Positions 17,803-25,326 of a DNA stretch of 47,461 bases are shown piece after piece. This DNA is from Candidatus Zhuqueibacterota bacterium (GTDB taxonomy: Bacteria > Zhuqueibacterota > Zhuqueibacteria > Zhuqueibacterales > Zhuqueibacteraceae): assembly GCA_003576975.1 (NCBI GenBank), contig QEVD01000086.1, positions 1 through 47,461 of the forward strand. Reading direction: 5' to 3'. Numbering within the stretch: position 1 is the first letter of the stretch; each line of letters starts with the position of its first letter. The notes beneath the pieces were generated by a model that did no database searches, had not been told where the DNA came from, and saw only the letters and a list, made by a program, of their open reading frames with translations. A program made the position numbers and the translations under genes.

Positions 17803-18873
17803 TTAAACGTTTGAGCTATCATCTCTAGTTGCAGAAGGTTCTTCGGCAAATGTTTCTCCAGCCTTAATAATGTAGGCTACTTCACGACCAATTGCATCAA
17901 GTTCTACCTGCTTCAAGTGAACTTTTTTATGCTTTATGCTAAAAAACGCCTTAACAGTCTGAGTTGGCTTTAACCTGAGAAGCCCCTCTAGCGCCTCTGC
18001 CGTAACCATCAACATAGTTTCCAAAAAGCCTGTGGTAACTTTCATCTTATGTAACTTAATGTGTTCTTTATATTCGTGGCATAAATACTCTAATTTTTCT
18101 AAAATTTCAAAACCTGTAAGGTTGTCTTTCGCAATATCGTTACACCAATTCCGCAATGCCAGCATTTTGCTTTTGCTGTCTGGATCGTTTTTGAAGTCTA
18201 TTAGTTGCTCCCACGATACAGTTTCAAAATCTGGCTCTGGTAGTTTGTTCAGTATTATTTTGATGACATCACTCTTGCCTTGTAAAAATTCATCGTCGAC
18301 AGTCTTATCGAAAATAGTAATCGGAAACGCATTTATGCCGCTACGTCTTAAATCACATGCTATTCCTCTTCTATCATAATCAATACATCTAGCGATAAAA
18401 CTTATGTTTGCTCCTAATCTCTGTAAAGGCATTGTAACTTTTTCTAAATGCAATCCGAAAATTGTAATCACATTTCCCAAATGCAGAAAGAAATTTTCCA
18501 GAGCAGCTAAAAAATCTTTTGAGTTCTCTATTTTGGCTTGATGTCGCGTCTTTGATATTTTTTTAAGTTCTTGCGCCAGAACTCTCTCTCTTTCACTCAA
18601 CCGAATCAAAATTTCTTTATAAGCATCTGTTCCAATTTTCCTCAAATAGGTGCTTCTCCCGATATATTTGTCAATCGGATCAATAACTATTTCTTTTTCG
18701 ATCAAATACTCTAACGATCTTACTGGGCAGGCGCTCAAAATGTTGTTGTGAGAAGTTAACTCCAAAACGTTTGGTATCGCGAGTACATCAAAGAATAGTG
18801 CTTCGCGCTTTAGCGATGTAAAAATTAATTCCAAGGGTGAAATTACGCCTACATAATCAACAGGTCTAATCAA
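17803..18873 (-). CDS. Unrecognised protein beside a NotI-family endonuclease
   Basis: This 356-residue protein has no domain I recognise. It appears largely helical, with no signal peptide or membrane segment. There is a charged central helix pair (about 90-125) and blocks such as LEYLIEKEIVIDP and GFEILEKLEYLCHEYKEHIKLHKMK. No methyltransferase motifs (DPPY, FxGxG, PCQ) are visible. The sequence is markedly AT-rich compared with its neighbours. The start is TTG 18873, backed by a GGAAGG ribosome-binding site five bases upstream. It lies just upstream of the mfd start and downstream of the NotI-like gene in the same orientation, so the two probably arrived together. Confidence 0.7.
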   Translation of the reverse strand: MIRPVDYVGVISPLELIFTSLKREALFFDVLAIPNVLELTSHNNILSACPVRSLEYLIEKEIVIDPIDKYIGRSTYLRKIGTDAYKEILIRLSERERVLAQELKKISKTRHQAKIENSKDFLAALENFFLHLGNVITIFGLHLEKVTMPLQRLGANISFIARCIDYDRRGIACDLRRSGINAFPITIFDKTVDDEFLQGKSDVIKIILNKLPEPDFETVSWEQLIDFKNDPDSKSKMLALRNWCNDIAKDNLTGFEILEKLEYLCHEYKEHIKLHKMKVTTGFLETMLMVTAEALEGLLRLKPTQTVKAFFSIKHKKVHLKQVELDAIGREVAYIIKAGETFAEEPSATRDDSSNV

Positions 18874-19025
18874 TTTTGCCTTCCTTTGCTTCTAGTACAC
18901 GTCCAGGTAAGATACAAAACAATACATGAAAAGCCGGGCCACGCAATCCCGTCTCAGAAAAGCCAAGCGAAATATGGCTCAAGAACGACTATATTTGCGC
19001 TTTCGGTATATTGGGGTGGCATGTT

Positions 19026-19853
19026 TTACTGGGCGTCAAATTTTTCTTGAAGTCCGTTCATAAAATTTTTTAGCCTGATCGAAGCCGGCTCTGTTATGGC
19101 TTTTAACGTTGACTGAAATTCAGTATACACCACATCAACTTTTTGGAGTTGCAGCTTCCCCGAATCCGGTTTCAAGTCGTAAATCATCCAAGCAATCTCT
19201 GCGGCTTCTTTTTTGACTTCCTTGAGTGGAGGAAGTGTCTCAAAAAAGTTTTTGTGAAGGGCAATCGCAATTTTCTTCTTCCAACTATTGAACAAGCCGC
19301 CCTTGAAAAGAAGATCGGGGACGAGCTGTTTCTGAGATGATGATAAATAATCTGGTCGAGGATAGCAGAATTGATTCGGCCAATCGGTCAATTGATTCGC
19401 TATTGAATGTGACATGTAAAACTCAAAAAGCGCGCGCAGGTCCCCTCTGGCATAAGCAGCTTGAACGCATAAAACTCCAAAATCATAAATATCGCCTTTG
19501 TCATCATACGCGACCAACACAAAGTCGGCATTTTCTATCGATCTACCGGTAGGCGTATCAATTTCAACGTTAGCCAAAGAACTCCACTTTGTCCCAGTCG
19601 GGAAGAAAAACTCTGCCGCGTTATCTACAATAATCCAATCTTGCCGAAATCTAATAGGGCAAGTTATGGCTACTTCGTTTTCATGATAGATGCTGCAAAT
19701 CCCCAGAGGGTTTGTGGCCGCGTCCTTTGTACAATTCGGCACGTCGTTTTTAAATGGGCATAGCCGATACTTGCGATACCGCTTCGCTTCGGCTGATTGA
19801 TCCGTAATTGGATAGCCGAATACTTCGGCGAGAGGTTGTTTAGTGTTTTTCAT
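19026..19853 (-). CDS. NotI-family restriction endonuclease
   Basis: This 275-residue protein matches the NotI family along its length: PLAEVFGYPITDQS, then RKYRLCPFKNDVPNCTKD, LGICSIYHE and ITCPIRFRQDW. The four cysteines (about residues 32, 41, 53 and 65) correspond to the iron-binding Cys4 site known for NotI. The catalytic region follows (about 105-135: NADFVLVAYDDKG then DFGVLCVQAAY). From memory, the family has an acidic residue two before the Gln of the xVQ strand; here that residue is Cys129, so catalysis may be impaired. No cognate methyltransferase is encoded in the window. The gene is AT-rich and abuts a truncated DUF2442 gene. Confidence 0.85.
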   Translation of the reverse strand: MKNTKQPLAEVFGYPITDQSAEAKRYRKYRLCPFKNDVPNCTKDAATNPLGICSIYHENEVAITCPIRFRQDWIIVDNAAEFFFPTGTKWSSLANVEIDTPTGRSIENADFVLVAYDDKGDIYDFGVLCVQAAYARGDLRALFEFYMSHSIANQLTDWPNQFCYPRPDYLSSSQKQLVPDLLFKGGLFNSWKKKIAIALHKNFFETLPPLKEVKKEAAEIAWMIYDLKPDSGKLQLQKVDVVYTEFQSTLKAITEPASIRLKNFMNGLQEKFDAQ

Positions 19854-19856
19854 ATA

Positions 19857-20054
19857 GTTGTTCCGCTGTCGTGGTATCCGAGCCTGCTGAACGCTTCACC
19901 GAAAGAGCGCGAGAATTGGCAATTGCTCGGCGACGGCTATGCCATCGAATGGCCAGATCTCGACGAGCATATCGGCATCGAGGGACTTTTGGCCGGGCGG
20001 CGCAGCGGCGAAAGCCAGAAATCATTTCAGCGTTGGCTTGCCAGCCGGCAATAA
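19857..20054 (+). pseudogene. DUF2442 gene truncated at its 5' end
   Basis: From about 19857 the plus strand encodes VPLSWYPSLLNASPKEREN, then WQLLGDGYAIEWPDLDEHIGI and EGLLAGRR, the characteristic C-terminal two thirds of a DUF2442 protein. The usual first 20-30 residues are missing: the sequence changes abruptly into the start of the NotI-like gene at 19853, which is divergent to it. An open frame continues upstream on this strand, but that part does not look like DUF2442. DUF2442 proteins are commonly toxin-antitoxin-associated. The truncation marks a boundary of the inserted restriction cassette. Confidence 0.75.
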
Positions 20055-20097
20055 AGCCACCAGTGGGCAGATCGGCGCGTCCTGCAAACGGCACTGA

Positions 20098-20307
20098 TCA
20101 AGCCGCCTCACGCGATACCGATACACTCGCATGCTGCATAAGATAGTCTAGAACTTCCTTTTGCATGCGCTGAATTTCGGCGCGATAGCCACTGGCCACG
20201 GCTGCGAATTCCTCTGGTTTTGCAGTTACACGCAGTTGAGCGAGCAAGCGCTGAAAATAGGCAATACGATCGTGAGTGGCTTCCATTTCTTGGTCATTTT
20301 GGATCAT
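20098..20307 (-). CDS. Small helical protein after a nucleotidyltransferase gene
   Basis: This 69-residue, probably all-helical protein (MEATHDRIAYFQRLLAQLR, then YRAEIQRMQKEVLDYLMQHA) has no named domain I can assign. I believe similar small proteins are found beside toxin-antitoxin-type genes. Its ATG overlaps the TGA of the upstream broken nucleotidyltransferase gene by four bases, so the two form a coupled pair. Whether it is the antitoxin or toxin half is not evident. Confidence 0.7.
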   Translation of the reverse strand: MIQNDQEMEATHDRIAYFQRLLAQLRVTAKPEEFAAVASGYRAEIQRMQKEVLDYLMQHASVSVSREAA

Positions 20308-20744
20308 GATTTCACCTCGATTATTCCACGGCGGGTTTTATCGCGCTTGACTTGCCAATATGCGATAAACTCATCTAATGTTTCAAGAATGAGCATTGTT
20401 GGGCGAATCCAAAAGACACTCGCGCCAAACTCATCAGCCGCTTTCTGATGATCGAAAAGCAACCTTGTTTCTTCATCGCAAGTGGTCAAGTCAAAATCAT
20501 CCGACAAAATGAGAACAACGTCCACATCATTTGGGATCGGTTTTCTTGTAACAAAACTGCCAAAAATGATGAGCCGTTCTAATTTGCCAGTCGATGTTGC
20601 AACCTGATAGATTTTCAGAAGATTTGCCGTTACTGCCTGGCGTTCTGTTGTTCCTACGCCGAATCACGCGATTACTTCATCCATCGTTGCGGAGTGAACG
20701 CCTTCCGGTAATTCTCCCTGATTATTGAAATTTGGAAGCGCCAT
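20304..20744 (-). pseudogene. DUF6932-like nucleotidyltransferase gene with an internal stop codon
   Basis: Read as one frame of 147 codons, this region gives a start MALPNFNNQGELPEGVHSAT, a GSFVTRKP...NDVDVVL motif (Gly-Ser plus D-x-D of the nucleotidyltransferase fold) and a C-terminus FGASVFWIRPTMLILETLDEF. It is interrupted by a single in-frame TGA at 20664-20666, where an Arg codon (CGA, before FG) would be expected. A GAGGGG ribosome-binding site precedes ATG 20744. Downstream of the stop, only a GTG-initiated 73-codon fragment starting within the D-x-D motif stays open. TGA is an ordinary stop in neighbouring genes, so the gene is probably inactivated. Confidence 0.8.
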
Positions 20745-20767
20745 CTTATATCCCCTCGTTTTTAGCC

Positions 20768-21676
20768 TTAAATTATCGCCCCACGAATAAATCCATTCGC
20801 TTGTTCCAATCGTCGCCGCGCCTCCTCAACAGAGACATTTGCCAGTGCTATCACCAATGCGGTTTTGACGTGCCCGCCGGCTTGGGCAAGAACGGCTCCG
20901 GCTTCTTCGTAGGATAGATTCGTCACCATCATCACCACGCGCTTGGAGCGTTCTTCGAGCTTCTTGGACGTCATGCGCAAATCAACCATCATATTGCCGT
21001 AAACCTTGCCGAGGCGAATCATGGCCGTAGTCGTCACCATGTTCAGGACGAGTTTGGTGGCGGTGCCGGCTTTCATGCGCGTCGAGCCCATAATCACTTC
21101 CGGGCCGACGACCGGACAGATTGCAACATCCACGGGAATAGTGATTTCTTCGCGCGGATTGCAGGTCAAATATACCGTCTTCGCGCCAATCTCGCGCGCA
21201 TACGTCAACGCGCCGATCACATAAGGCGTTCGCCGGCTGGCGGCAATTCCGAAGACGACATCCTTCGAGTTAAACCCGGCATCTTCGAGATCGCGGCGGC
21301 CGTGTTCAAAAATATCTTCCGCGCCCTCCTGCGAGCGCACTAAAGCTTTGTAGCCGCCCGCGATGAGCCCCTGAATCAATTCCGGATCAGTACCATAAGT
21401 CGGCGGACATTCGGAAGCATCCAAAACGCCGAGCCGGCCGCTGGTGCCCGCGCCCAAGTAAAAAAGCCTCCCGCCGCTTTTGAATACCTCAACGACAAGA
21501 TCAACGGCCTGTGCGATATGCGGAATCTCGTCCGCGACAATTTTCGGGATCAGGGCATCTTCTTGGTTGATGCGCCGCAGAATTTCCACCGTGTCCTGTG
21601 CATCGATATCCATCGTGCGCGGATTGCGCGTTTCCGTGACCAGATCCTTGATCTCATCAAAAATTTTCTTACTCAT
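20768..21676 (-). CDS. murQ: N-acetylmuramic acid 6-phosphate etherase
   Basis: This enzyme of about 302 residues cleaves the lactyl ether of MurNAc-6-phosphate to give GlcNAc-6-phosphate during recycling of peptidoglycan. The SIS-domain sugar-phosphate motif GAGTSGRLGVLDASE and the family signature GSTRMKAGTATKLVLNM are present, along with an N-terminal ETRNPRTMDID that marks MurQ. An AGGAGG stretch precedes ATG 21676; in-frame ATGs at 21694 and 21688 are possible. It follows rsmG after a short hairpin. No partner kinase (AnmK or MurK) or transporter is adjacent. Confidence 0.95.
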   Translation of the reverse strand: MSKKIFDEIKDLVTETRNPRTMDIDAQDTVEILRRINQEDALIPKIVADEIPHIAQAVDLVVEVFKSGGRLFYLGAGTSGRLGVLDASECPPTYGTDPELIQGLIAGGYKALVRSQEGAEDIFEHGRRDLEDAGFNSKDVVFGIAASRRTPYVIGALTYAREIGAKTVYLTCNPREEITIPVDVAICPVVGPEVIMGSTRMKAGTATKLVLNMVTTTAMIRLGKVYGNMMVDLRMTSKKLEERSKRVVMMVTNLSYEEAGAVLAQAGGHVKTALVIALANVSVEEARRRLEQANGFIRGAII

Positions 21677-21694
21677 TCTCCTCCTCATCGGCAT

Positions 21695-21715
21695 GGGCGA
21701 CCGAACCGGTCGCCC
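21695..21715. repeat. Perfect hairpin repeat between rsmG and murQ
   Basis: GGGCGACCG and CGGTCGCCC form a 9-bp perfect stem with a three-base loop, directly after the rsmG stop codon and before the murQ start. Flanked by CTACA, it resembles the common short repeat of the form GTAGGGGCGAC...GTCGCCC. It lacks a clear U-run and may be a repeat insertion rather than a terminator. Confidence 0.6.
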
Positions 21716-22354
21716 CTACATTTTTATTGTCACAACATAGCGCGTGGGATCGATATCCCAGCCCGCCGGATAATTCACTTTCTTGACCGCAATTCCGGGA
21801 AACGCGGACGACAATTCTTTTAACTCCTGATCGAGATCGCCGCCTTTTTGCGCCAGCAAGCTGCCGTCATTTTTTAGGACTGGAATCGCCCACTGCCAAA
21901 GCTTGGCCAAACTCGTCACCGCGCGCACGACAACAAAATCAAAGCGAAATTTGAAACTATCGTCCAGGGATTCGGCGCGCGCGCAAACGGCTTCCGCATT
22001 CTCAAGATTCAGGCGCTGAACGACTTCCTGCAAAAAGAGAGACTTCATCCGCCGTGAATCGAGCAAAGTTATTTTGAGATCAGGCCGGGCAATTTTGAGA
22101 GGAACGCCGGGAAATCCACCACCACTTCCAAGATCGAGGACAGCGGCATTTTCAGAAAGCAGATTCGTTGCAACCAGCCCGAGCGATTCCACAATATGTC
22201 GCTTGATCAAACGCGAGGCGTTCTCATCTGCTTTCGAAACCAATCCCGCACGCGGGTTCCATTCCAAGAGAAGCTGAACATAATCTTCAAAAAGTGCCTG
22301 TTGCGCCGGGGAAAGCGTAAAGCTGGCCGGCAGAGATTCGGTAAGTTCTTTCAA
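21716..22354 (-). CDS. rsmG: 16S rRNA (guanine-N7) methyltransferase RsmG (GidB)
   Basis: RsmG methylates G527 of 16S rRNA (E. coli numbering) using S-adenosylmethionine. The SAM-binding signature DLGSGGGFPGVPLKIARPD and the later LLDSRRMKSLFLQEV and VVRAVTSLAKL are clear. I place the start at TTG 22354 (NLKEL, with AAGGA upstream), giving 212 residues, the family's normal length. The frame stays open to 22528, but that extension is translated from dispersed repeats and a parS site. Alternatives are GTG 22480 and TTG 22474 or 22528. It follows mnmG, the usual gid order near origins. Confidence 0.9.
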   Translation of the reverse strand: MKELTESLPASFTLSPAQQALFEDYVQLLLEWNPRAGLVSKADENASRLIKRHIVESLGLVATNLLSENAAVLDLGSGGGFPGVPLKIARPDLKITLLDSRRMKSLFLQEVVQRLNLENAEAVCARAESLDDSFKFRFDFVVVRAVTSLAKLWQWAIPVLKNDGSLLAQKGGDLDQELKELSSAFPGIAVKKVNYPAGWDIDPTRYVVTIKM

Positions 22355-22378
22355 ATTTTTGGTATCCTTGAGTGCAAG

Positions 22379-22394
22379 TGTTTCACGTGAAACA
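22379..22394. promoter_or_regulatory. parS centromere site (ParB binding), copy 1
   Basis: The 16-base palindrome TGTTTCACGTGAAACA is identical to the bacterial chromosomal parS consensus. ParB nucleates here and spreads to segregate origin regions. It lies just upstream of the proposed rsmG start. Confidence 0.93.
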
Positions 22395-22440
22395 TGCTCG
22401 AATTTAGCCGGACACAGATTTTGCAGATTTGCACAGATTT

Positions 22441-22904
22441 TGGGCGTTGAGCTTGTCGAAGTGCCGAAACTCAAGGCCACATCGACAGGCTCAGTGGCCG
22501 CGTGAAATTCGCGGCCGGATAAAACCAATAACTAAATTTCTTCGGGCGTTGAGCTTGTCGAAACGCCGAATCAGCGCGACTTCGACAGGCTCAATGGCCG
22601 GTGAGAATTCAGTGGCCGGATGAAATCATGGACTATACTTGTTGTGGTTGAGAATCACATTACTTCCGTCATTCCCGCGAAAGCGGGAATCCATGATTTT
22701 CACAATTTTGTGGATGCCTCCCGCCGCGGCGGGACGGGCATGGCTTACAAAAGCACCCTTAACGAGCATGAATTTCTTCGGACGTTGAGCTTGTCGAAGC
22801 GCCGAAACGCAGGCCACTTTGACAGGCTCAGTGGCCGCGTAGAATTTAGTGTCCGGATGAAACCAAGAACTAAATTTCCTCGGGCGTTGAGCTTGTCGAA
22901 ACGC
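22441..22904. repeat. Cluster of about 102-bp dispersed repeats (GAGCTTGTCGAA family)
   Basis: Units begin with GTTGAGCTTGTCGAA at 22446, 22548, 22784 and 22886. Within each pair the spacing is exactly 102 bases. A unit continues with GCCGAAAC, a GACAGGCTCAGTGGCC half that pairs imperfectly with the first motif, then a GGCCGGAT-like block and an A/T-rich end with CTAAATTTC. The fourth copy is only the first half. The array fills the mnmG-rsmG intergenic region between the two parS sites. It is not a CRISPR: the units are long, diverged and abut without unique spacers. Confidence 0.85.
22671..22690. repeat. dRS3-like 20-bp inverted repeat
   Basis: ATTCCCGCGAAAGCGGGAAT is a near-perfect palindrome with the ATTCCC...GGGAAT ends of dRS3-type repeats, followed by CCATGATTTTC. 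It lies in the 134-base extra segment between the second and third units of the 102-bp repeat cluster. Confidence 0.75.
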
Positions 22905-22950
22905 AACTAAAACCGTCTGTGAGAATCAGCGCAATCTGTGTCCAATCTTT

Positions 22951-24870
22951 TCACTCTTCCATCATTTCCAGTGTTTCACGTGAAACATGGCGAAATCCTT
23001 TACGGGCATAAACCAGCAAAGCGGTTATATCTGCCGGCGAAACCCCGGAAATGCGGGAAGCCTGTCCGAAAGATGCCGGTTTGATGCGATTGAGCTTCTC
23101 TCTCGCTTCAGAGGAAAGCGCAAGCAGTTTGCCATAATCCAAATTTGCCGGCAGACGTTTTTCTTCCAAATCGTCAAAACGATCAATCGAAGATTTTTGG
23201 CGGTTGATGAAGCCTTCGTATTTGGTTTCAATCTCAACCTGCTCCGCGACTTTCTGCCAAAAATGCGCGCTCCAGTTCTCCCACAACTCAAGCCGGCCAT
23301 AACCAAGCAAATCCGCCAAATTGATTTCAGGCCGGCGCAGCAATTTCAACAGACTTTCTTTTTGTTGAATTGGGCTTGTGCCGCGCTCGCGAAGCCTGTC
23401 ATTGATCTGATCCGGTTCGACATAAACCGAATTTAAAGCCGCAATGGTTGCGCTAATCGCCTCTTGCTTGCGCTGAACTTGCTCGAATTGTTCGGACCTC
23501 AACAAGCCGAGATCGCGGCCATATTTCGAAAGCCGCAAATCCGCATTATCCTGCCGCAGCAAAAGCCGGTACTCGGCGCGACTCGTGAACATGCGATAAG
23601 GCTCGATCGTGCCCTTGGTCACGAGATCGTCGATCAAAACTCCGATATAAGCCTCGCTGCGATTGAGCATGAATGGTTCCTCTCCCCTGCTCTTCAGCGC
23701 GGCATTCACCCCAGCCATAAAACCTTGCACCGCAGCTTCTTCATATCCGGTTGTGCCGTTCACTTGTCCCGCAAAAAAGAGATGCCCGATCTTTTTCGAT
23801 TCCAGCGAAGCATAGAGCTGCGTCGGCTGAAAAAAATCATACTCCACCGCATAGCCCATGCGCGTGACTTGCACATTTTCCAATCCGGGAACAGTTCGAA
23901 TTGCTGCGACCTGAACTTCTTCCGGCAAGCTGGTGGAGAAGCCGTTGACATAAACTTCAGTGGTGTTGCGGCCCTCTGGCTCCAGAAAAATTTGATGGCG
24001 CGATTTGTCGGCAAAACGCGTGATCTTATCTTCGATTGAAGGACAATAGCGCGGGCCAATGCCCTTGATGCGACCGGTGTACATCGGCGAGCGATCGAGT
24101 CCGGTGCGCAGCAGCTCGTGAGTCGCAGCATTTGTATAAGTGAGATAGCACGGCATCTGCTCGACTTTGAGCTTGTCATGCCAAAACGAAAACGGCGGCG
24201 GCGGATCATCGCCGGGTTGAATCTCGGTTTTGGAATAATCTATCGTGCGGCCATTCAAGCGCGGCGGGGTTCCGGTTTTGAGGCGATCGGTTTCAATGCC
24301 GTGTTCGAGCAGCGATTCGGTCAAACCCTTCGCGGCAAATTCGCCGGCGCGGCCAGCCTCGTAATTTTTCAGGCCAATGTGAATCACGCCATTCAAAAAT
24401 GTGCCGGCAGTGATGACGACGTTGCGGCACTCGACTCTCCCTCCCATCATAGTTTGCACGGCCACGACTTTGCCGTTTTCGATTACCAAGCCGGTTGCCA
24501 TGTCCTGGCGAATGTCGAGATTCTCCTGGCGCTCGCAAGCCAGGCGAACCCGCGCGGCATATTGCACGCGATCGGCTTGCGCGCGCGGCGACCAGACAGC
24601 CGGGCCTTTTCCTTTATTAAGCATGCGGAATTGAATCCCGGCATCATCAGTAGCAAGTCCCATTTCGCCGCCGAGAGCGTCAAGCTCGCGCACAAGCTGG
24701 CCTTTGGCAACGCCACCAATGGCAGGATTGCAGGACATCTGCCCGATGGTCGAGACATTCATGGTCATGAGCATGGTGCGGCAACCCATGCGCGCAGATG
24801 CAAGTGCGGCTTCGATGCCGGCGTGCCCGGCGCCGATGACGAGGACGTCGTAAGTATTATTCGGTATCAA
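22951..24870 (-). CDS. mnmG: tRNA uridine-5-carboxymethylaminomethyl modification enzyme MnmG (GidA)
   Basis: This FAD-dependent subunit works with MnmE to install the carboxymethylaminomethyl group on wobble uridine-34 of tRNAs. The N-terminal FAD motif VIGAGHAGIEAALASARMG, the SCNPAIGG segment and the PRYCPSIEDK motif with the active-site Cys are present. The C-terminal domain ends in GVSPADITALLVYARKG. The TTG at 24870 is preferred because GGAGA lies about seven bases upstream and the product begins IPNNTYDVLVIG; the frame extends to a TTG at 24897. The last codons contain a parS site, encoding HVSRETL. mnmE is about 6.5 kb upstream in the same orientation. Confidence 0.96.
   Translation of the reverse strand: MIPNNTYDVLVIGAGHAGIEAALASARMGCRTMLMTMNVSTIGQMSCNPAIGGVAKGQLVRELDALGGEMGLATDDAGIQFRMLNKGKGPAVWSPRAQADRVQYAARVRLACERQENLDIRQDMATGLVIENGKVVAVQTMMGGRVECRNVVITAGTFLNGVIHIGLKNYEAGRAGEFAAKGLTESLLEHGIETDRLKTGTPPRLNGRTIDYSKTEIQPGDDPPPPFSFWHDKLKVEQMPCYLTYTNAATHELLRTGLDRSPMYTGRIKGIGPRYCPSIEDKITRFADKSRHQIFLEPEGRNTTEVYVNGFSTSLPEEVQVAAIRTVPGLENVQVTRMGYAVEYDFFQPTQLYASLESKKIGHLFFAGQVNGTTGYEEAAVQGFMAGVNAALKSRGEEPFMLNRSEAYIGVLIDDLVTKGTIEPYRMFTSRAEYRLLLRQDNADLRLSKYGRDLGLLRSEQFEQVQRKQEAISATIAALNSVYVEPDQINDRLRERGTSPIQQKESLLKLLRRPEINLADLLGYGRLELWENWSAHFWQKVAEQVEIETKYEGFINRQKSSIDRFDDLEEKRLPANLDYGKLLALSSEAREKLNRIKPASFGQASRISGVSPADITALLVYARKGFRHVSRETLEMMEE
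22972..22987. promoter_or_regulatory. parS centromere site (ParB binding), copy 2
   Basis: A second perfect TGTTTCACGTGAAACA lies inside the 3' end of mnmG, 593 bases from the first. The same 16 bases are read as a His-Val-Ser-Arg-Glu-Thr peptide there. Confidence 0.93.
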
Positions 24871-25008
24871 AATCAGATCTCCGATAACTACAAACAAATT
24901 CTATTTTGCTTGCTGGTATTCAAGCTCCCAGGCCAGAATGATGTGGATGATGCTTTTCAAATCACTTCGTTCTATCTAATTGGCTTCGCGGTCAAAAGGT
25001 CGTCATAA

Positions 25009-25326
25009 TCAGCCAAGTGCGTAGTCATTGATTTGCTCGGCAACGTCGCGTAGTTTTTTAAGTTCGGCAAGGCTAAAGTCAAACTCATCGAGAGCGGACT
25101 CAAGCACAGGCTGAATCTCGGGGATTGTGGCGGCAAGTTTTACCGCTCGACGCGACCGTGTGAGAGCAATAATGAGGAAATCAAAGTCGGACCATCTTCG
25201 GAAAACGGAAACTGTATCTTCTGGTTCTGAGGTATTCGATCGTCGGGACTGAAGGTTCACTGCCAAAATTGACAGGATCGCAAGCCTTCTGGCTCTCTCG
25301 TATGTTGCTGCTGTTGTTGGTTTCAT
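25009..25326 (-). CDS. Small helical protein of unknown function
   Basis: This 105-residue, mostly helical protein begins MKPTTAATYERARRLAIL and ends in a Leu/Glu-rich helix (ESALDEFDFSLAELKKLRDVAEQI). I recognise no domain; the helix-rich, charged character recalls four-helix or antitoxin-like small proteins. ATG 25326 is the most likely start, since the open frame upstream looks non-coding, although no ribosome-binding site is evident. It stands alone between mnmG and the TonB-domain gene. The 111 bases between it and mnmG hold a short open stretch (DLKSIIHIILAWELEYQQAK) that may be another gene remnant. Confidence 0.5.
   Translation of the reverse strand: MKPTTAATYERARRLAILSILAVNLQSRRSNTSEPEDTVSVFRRWSDFDFLIIALTRSRRAVKLAATIPEIQPVLESALDEFDFSLAELKKLRDVAEQINDYALG

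Noticed and set aside
20664-20666. TGA recoding (selenocysteine or alternative code)
   Set aside because: TGA ends many intact genes here, including rpmH. The expected residue is Arg and no SECIS-like structure is apparent.
22441-22904. Possible CRISPR array
   Set aside because: Units are about 102 bp, diverged and abutting, with no unique spacers and no cas genes nearby.
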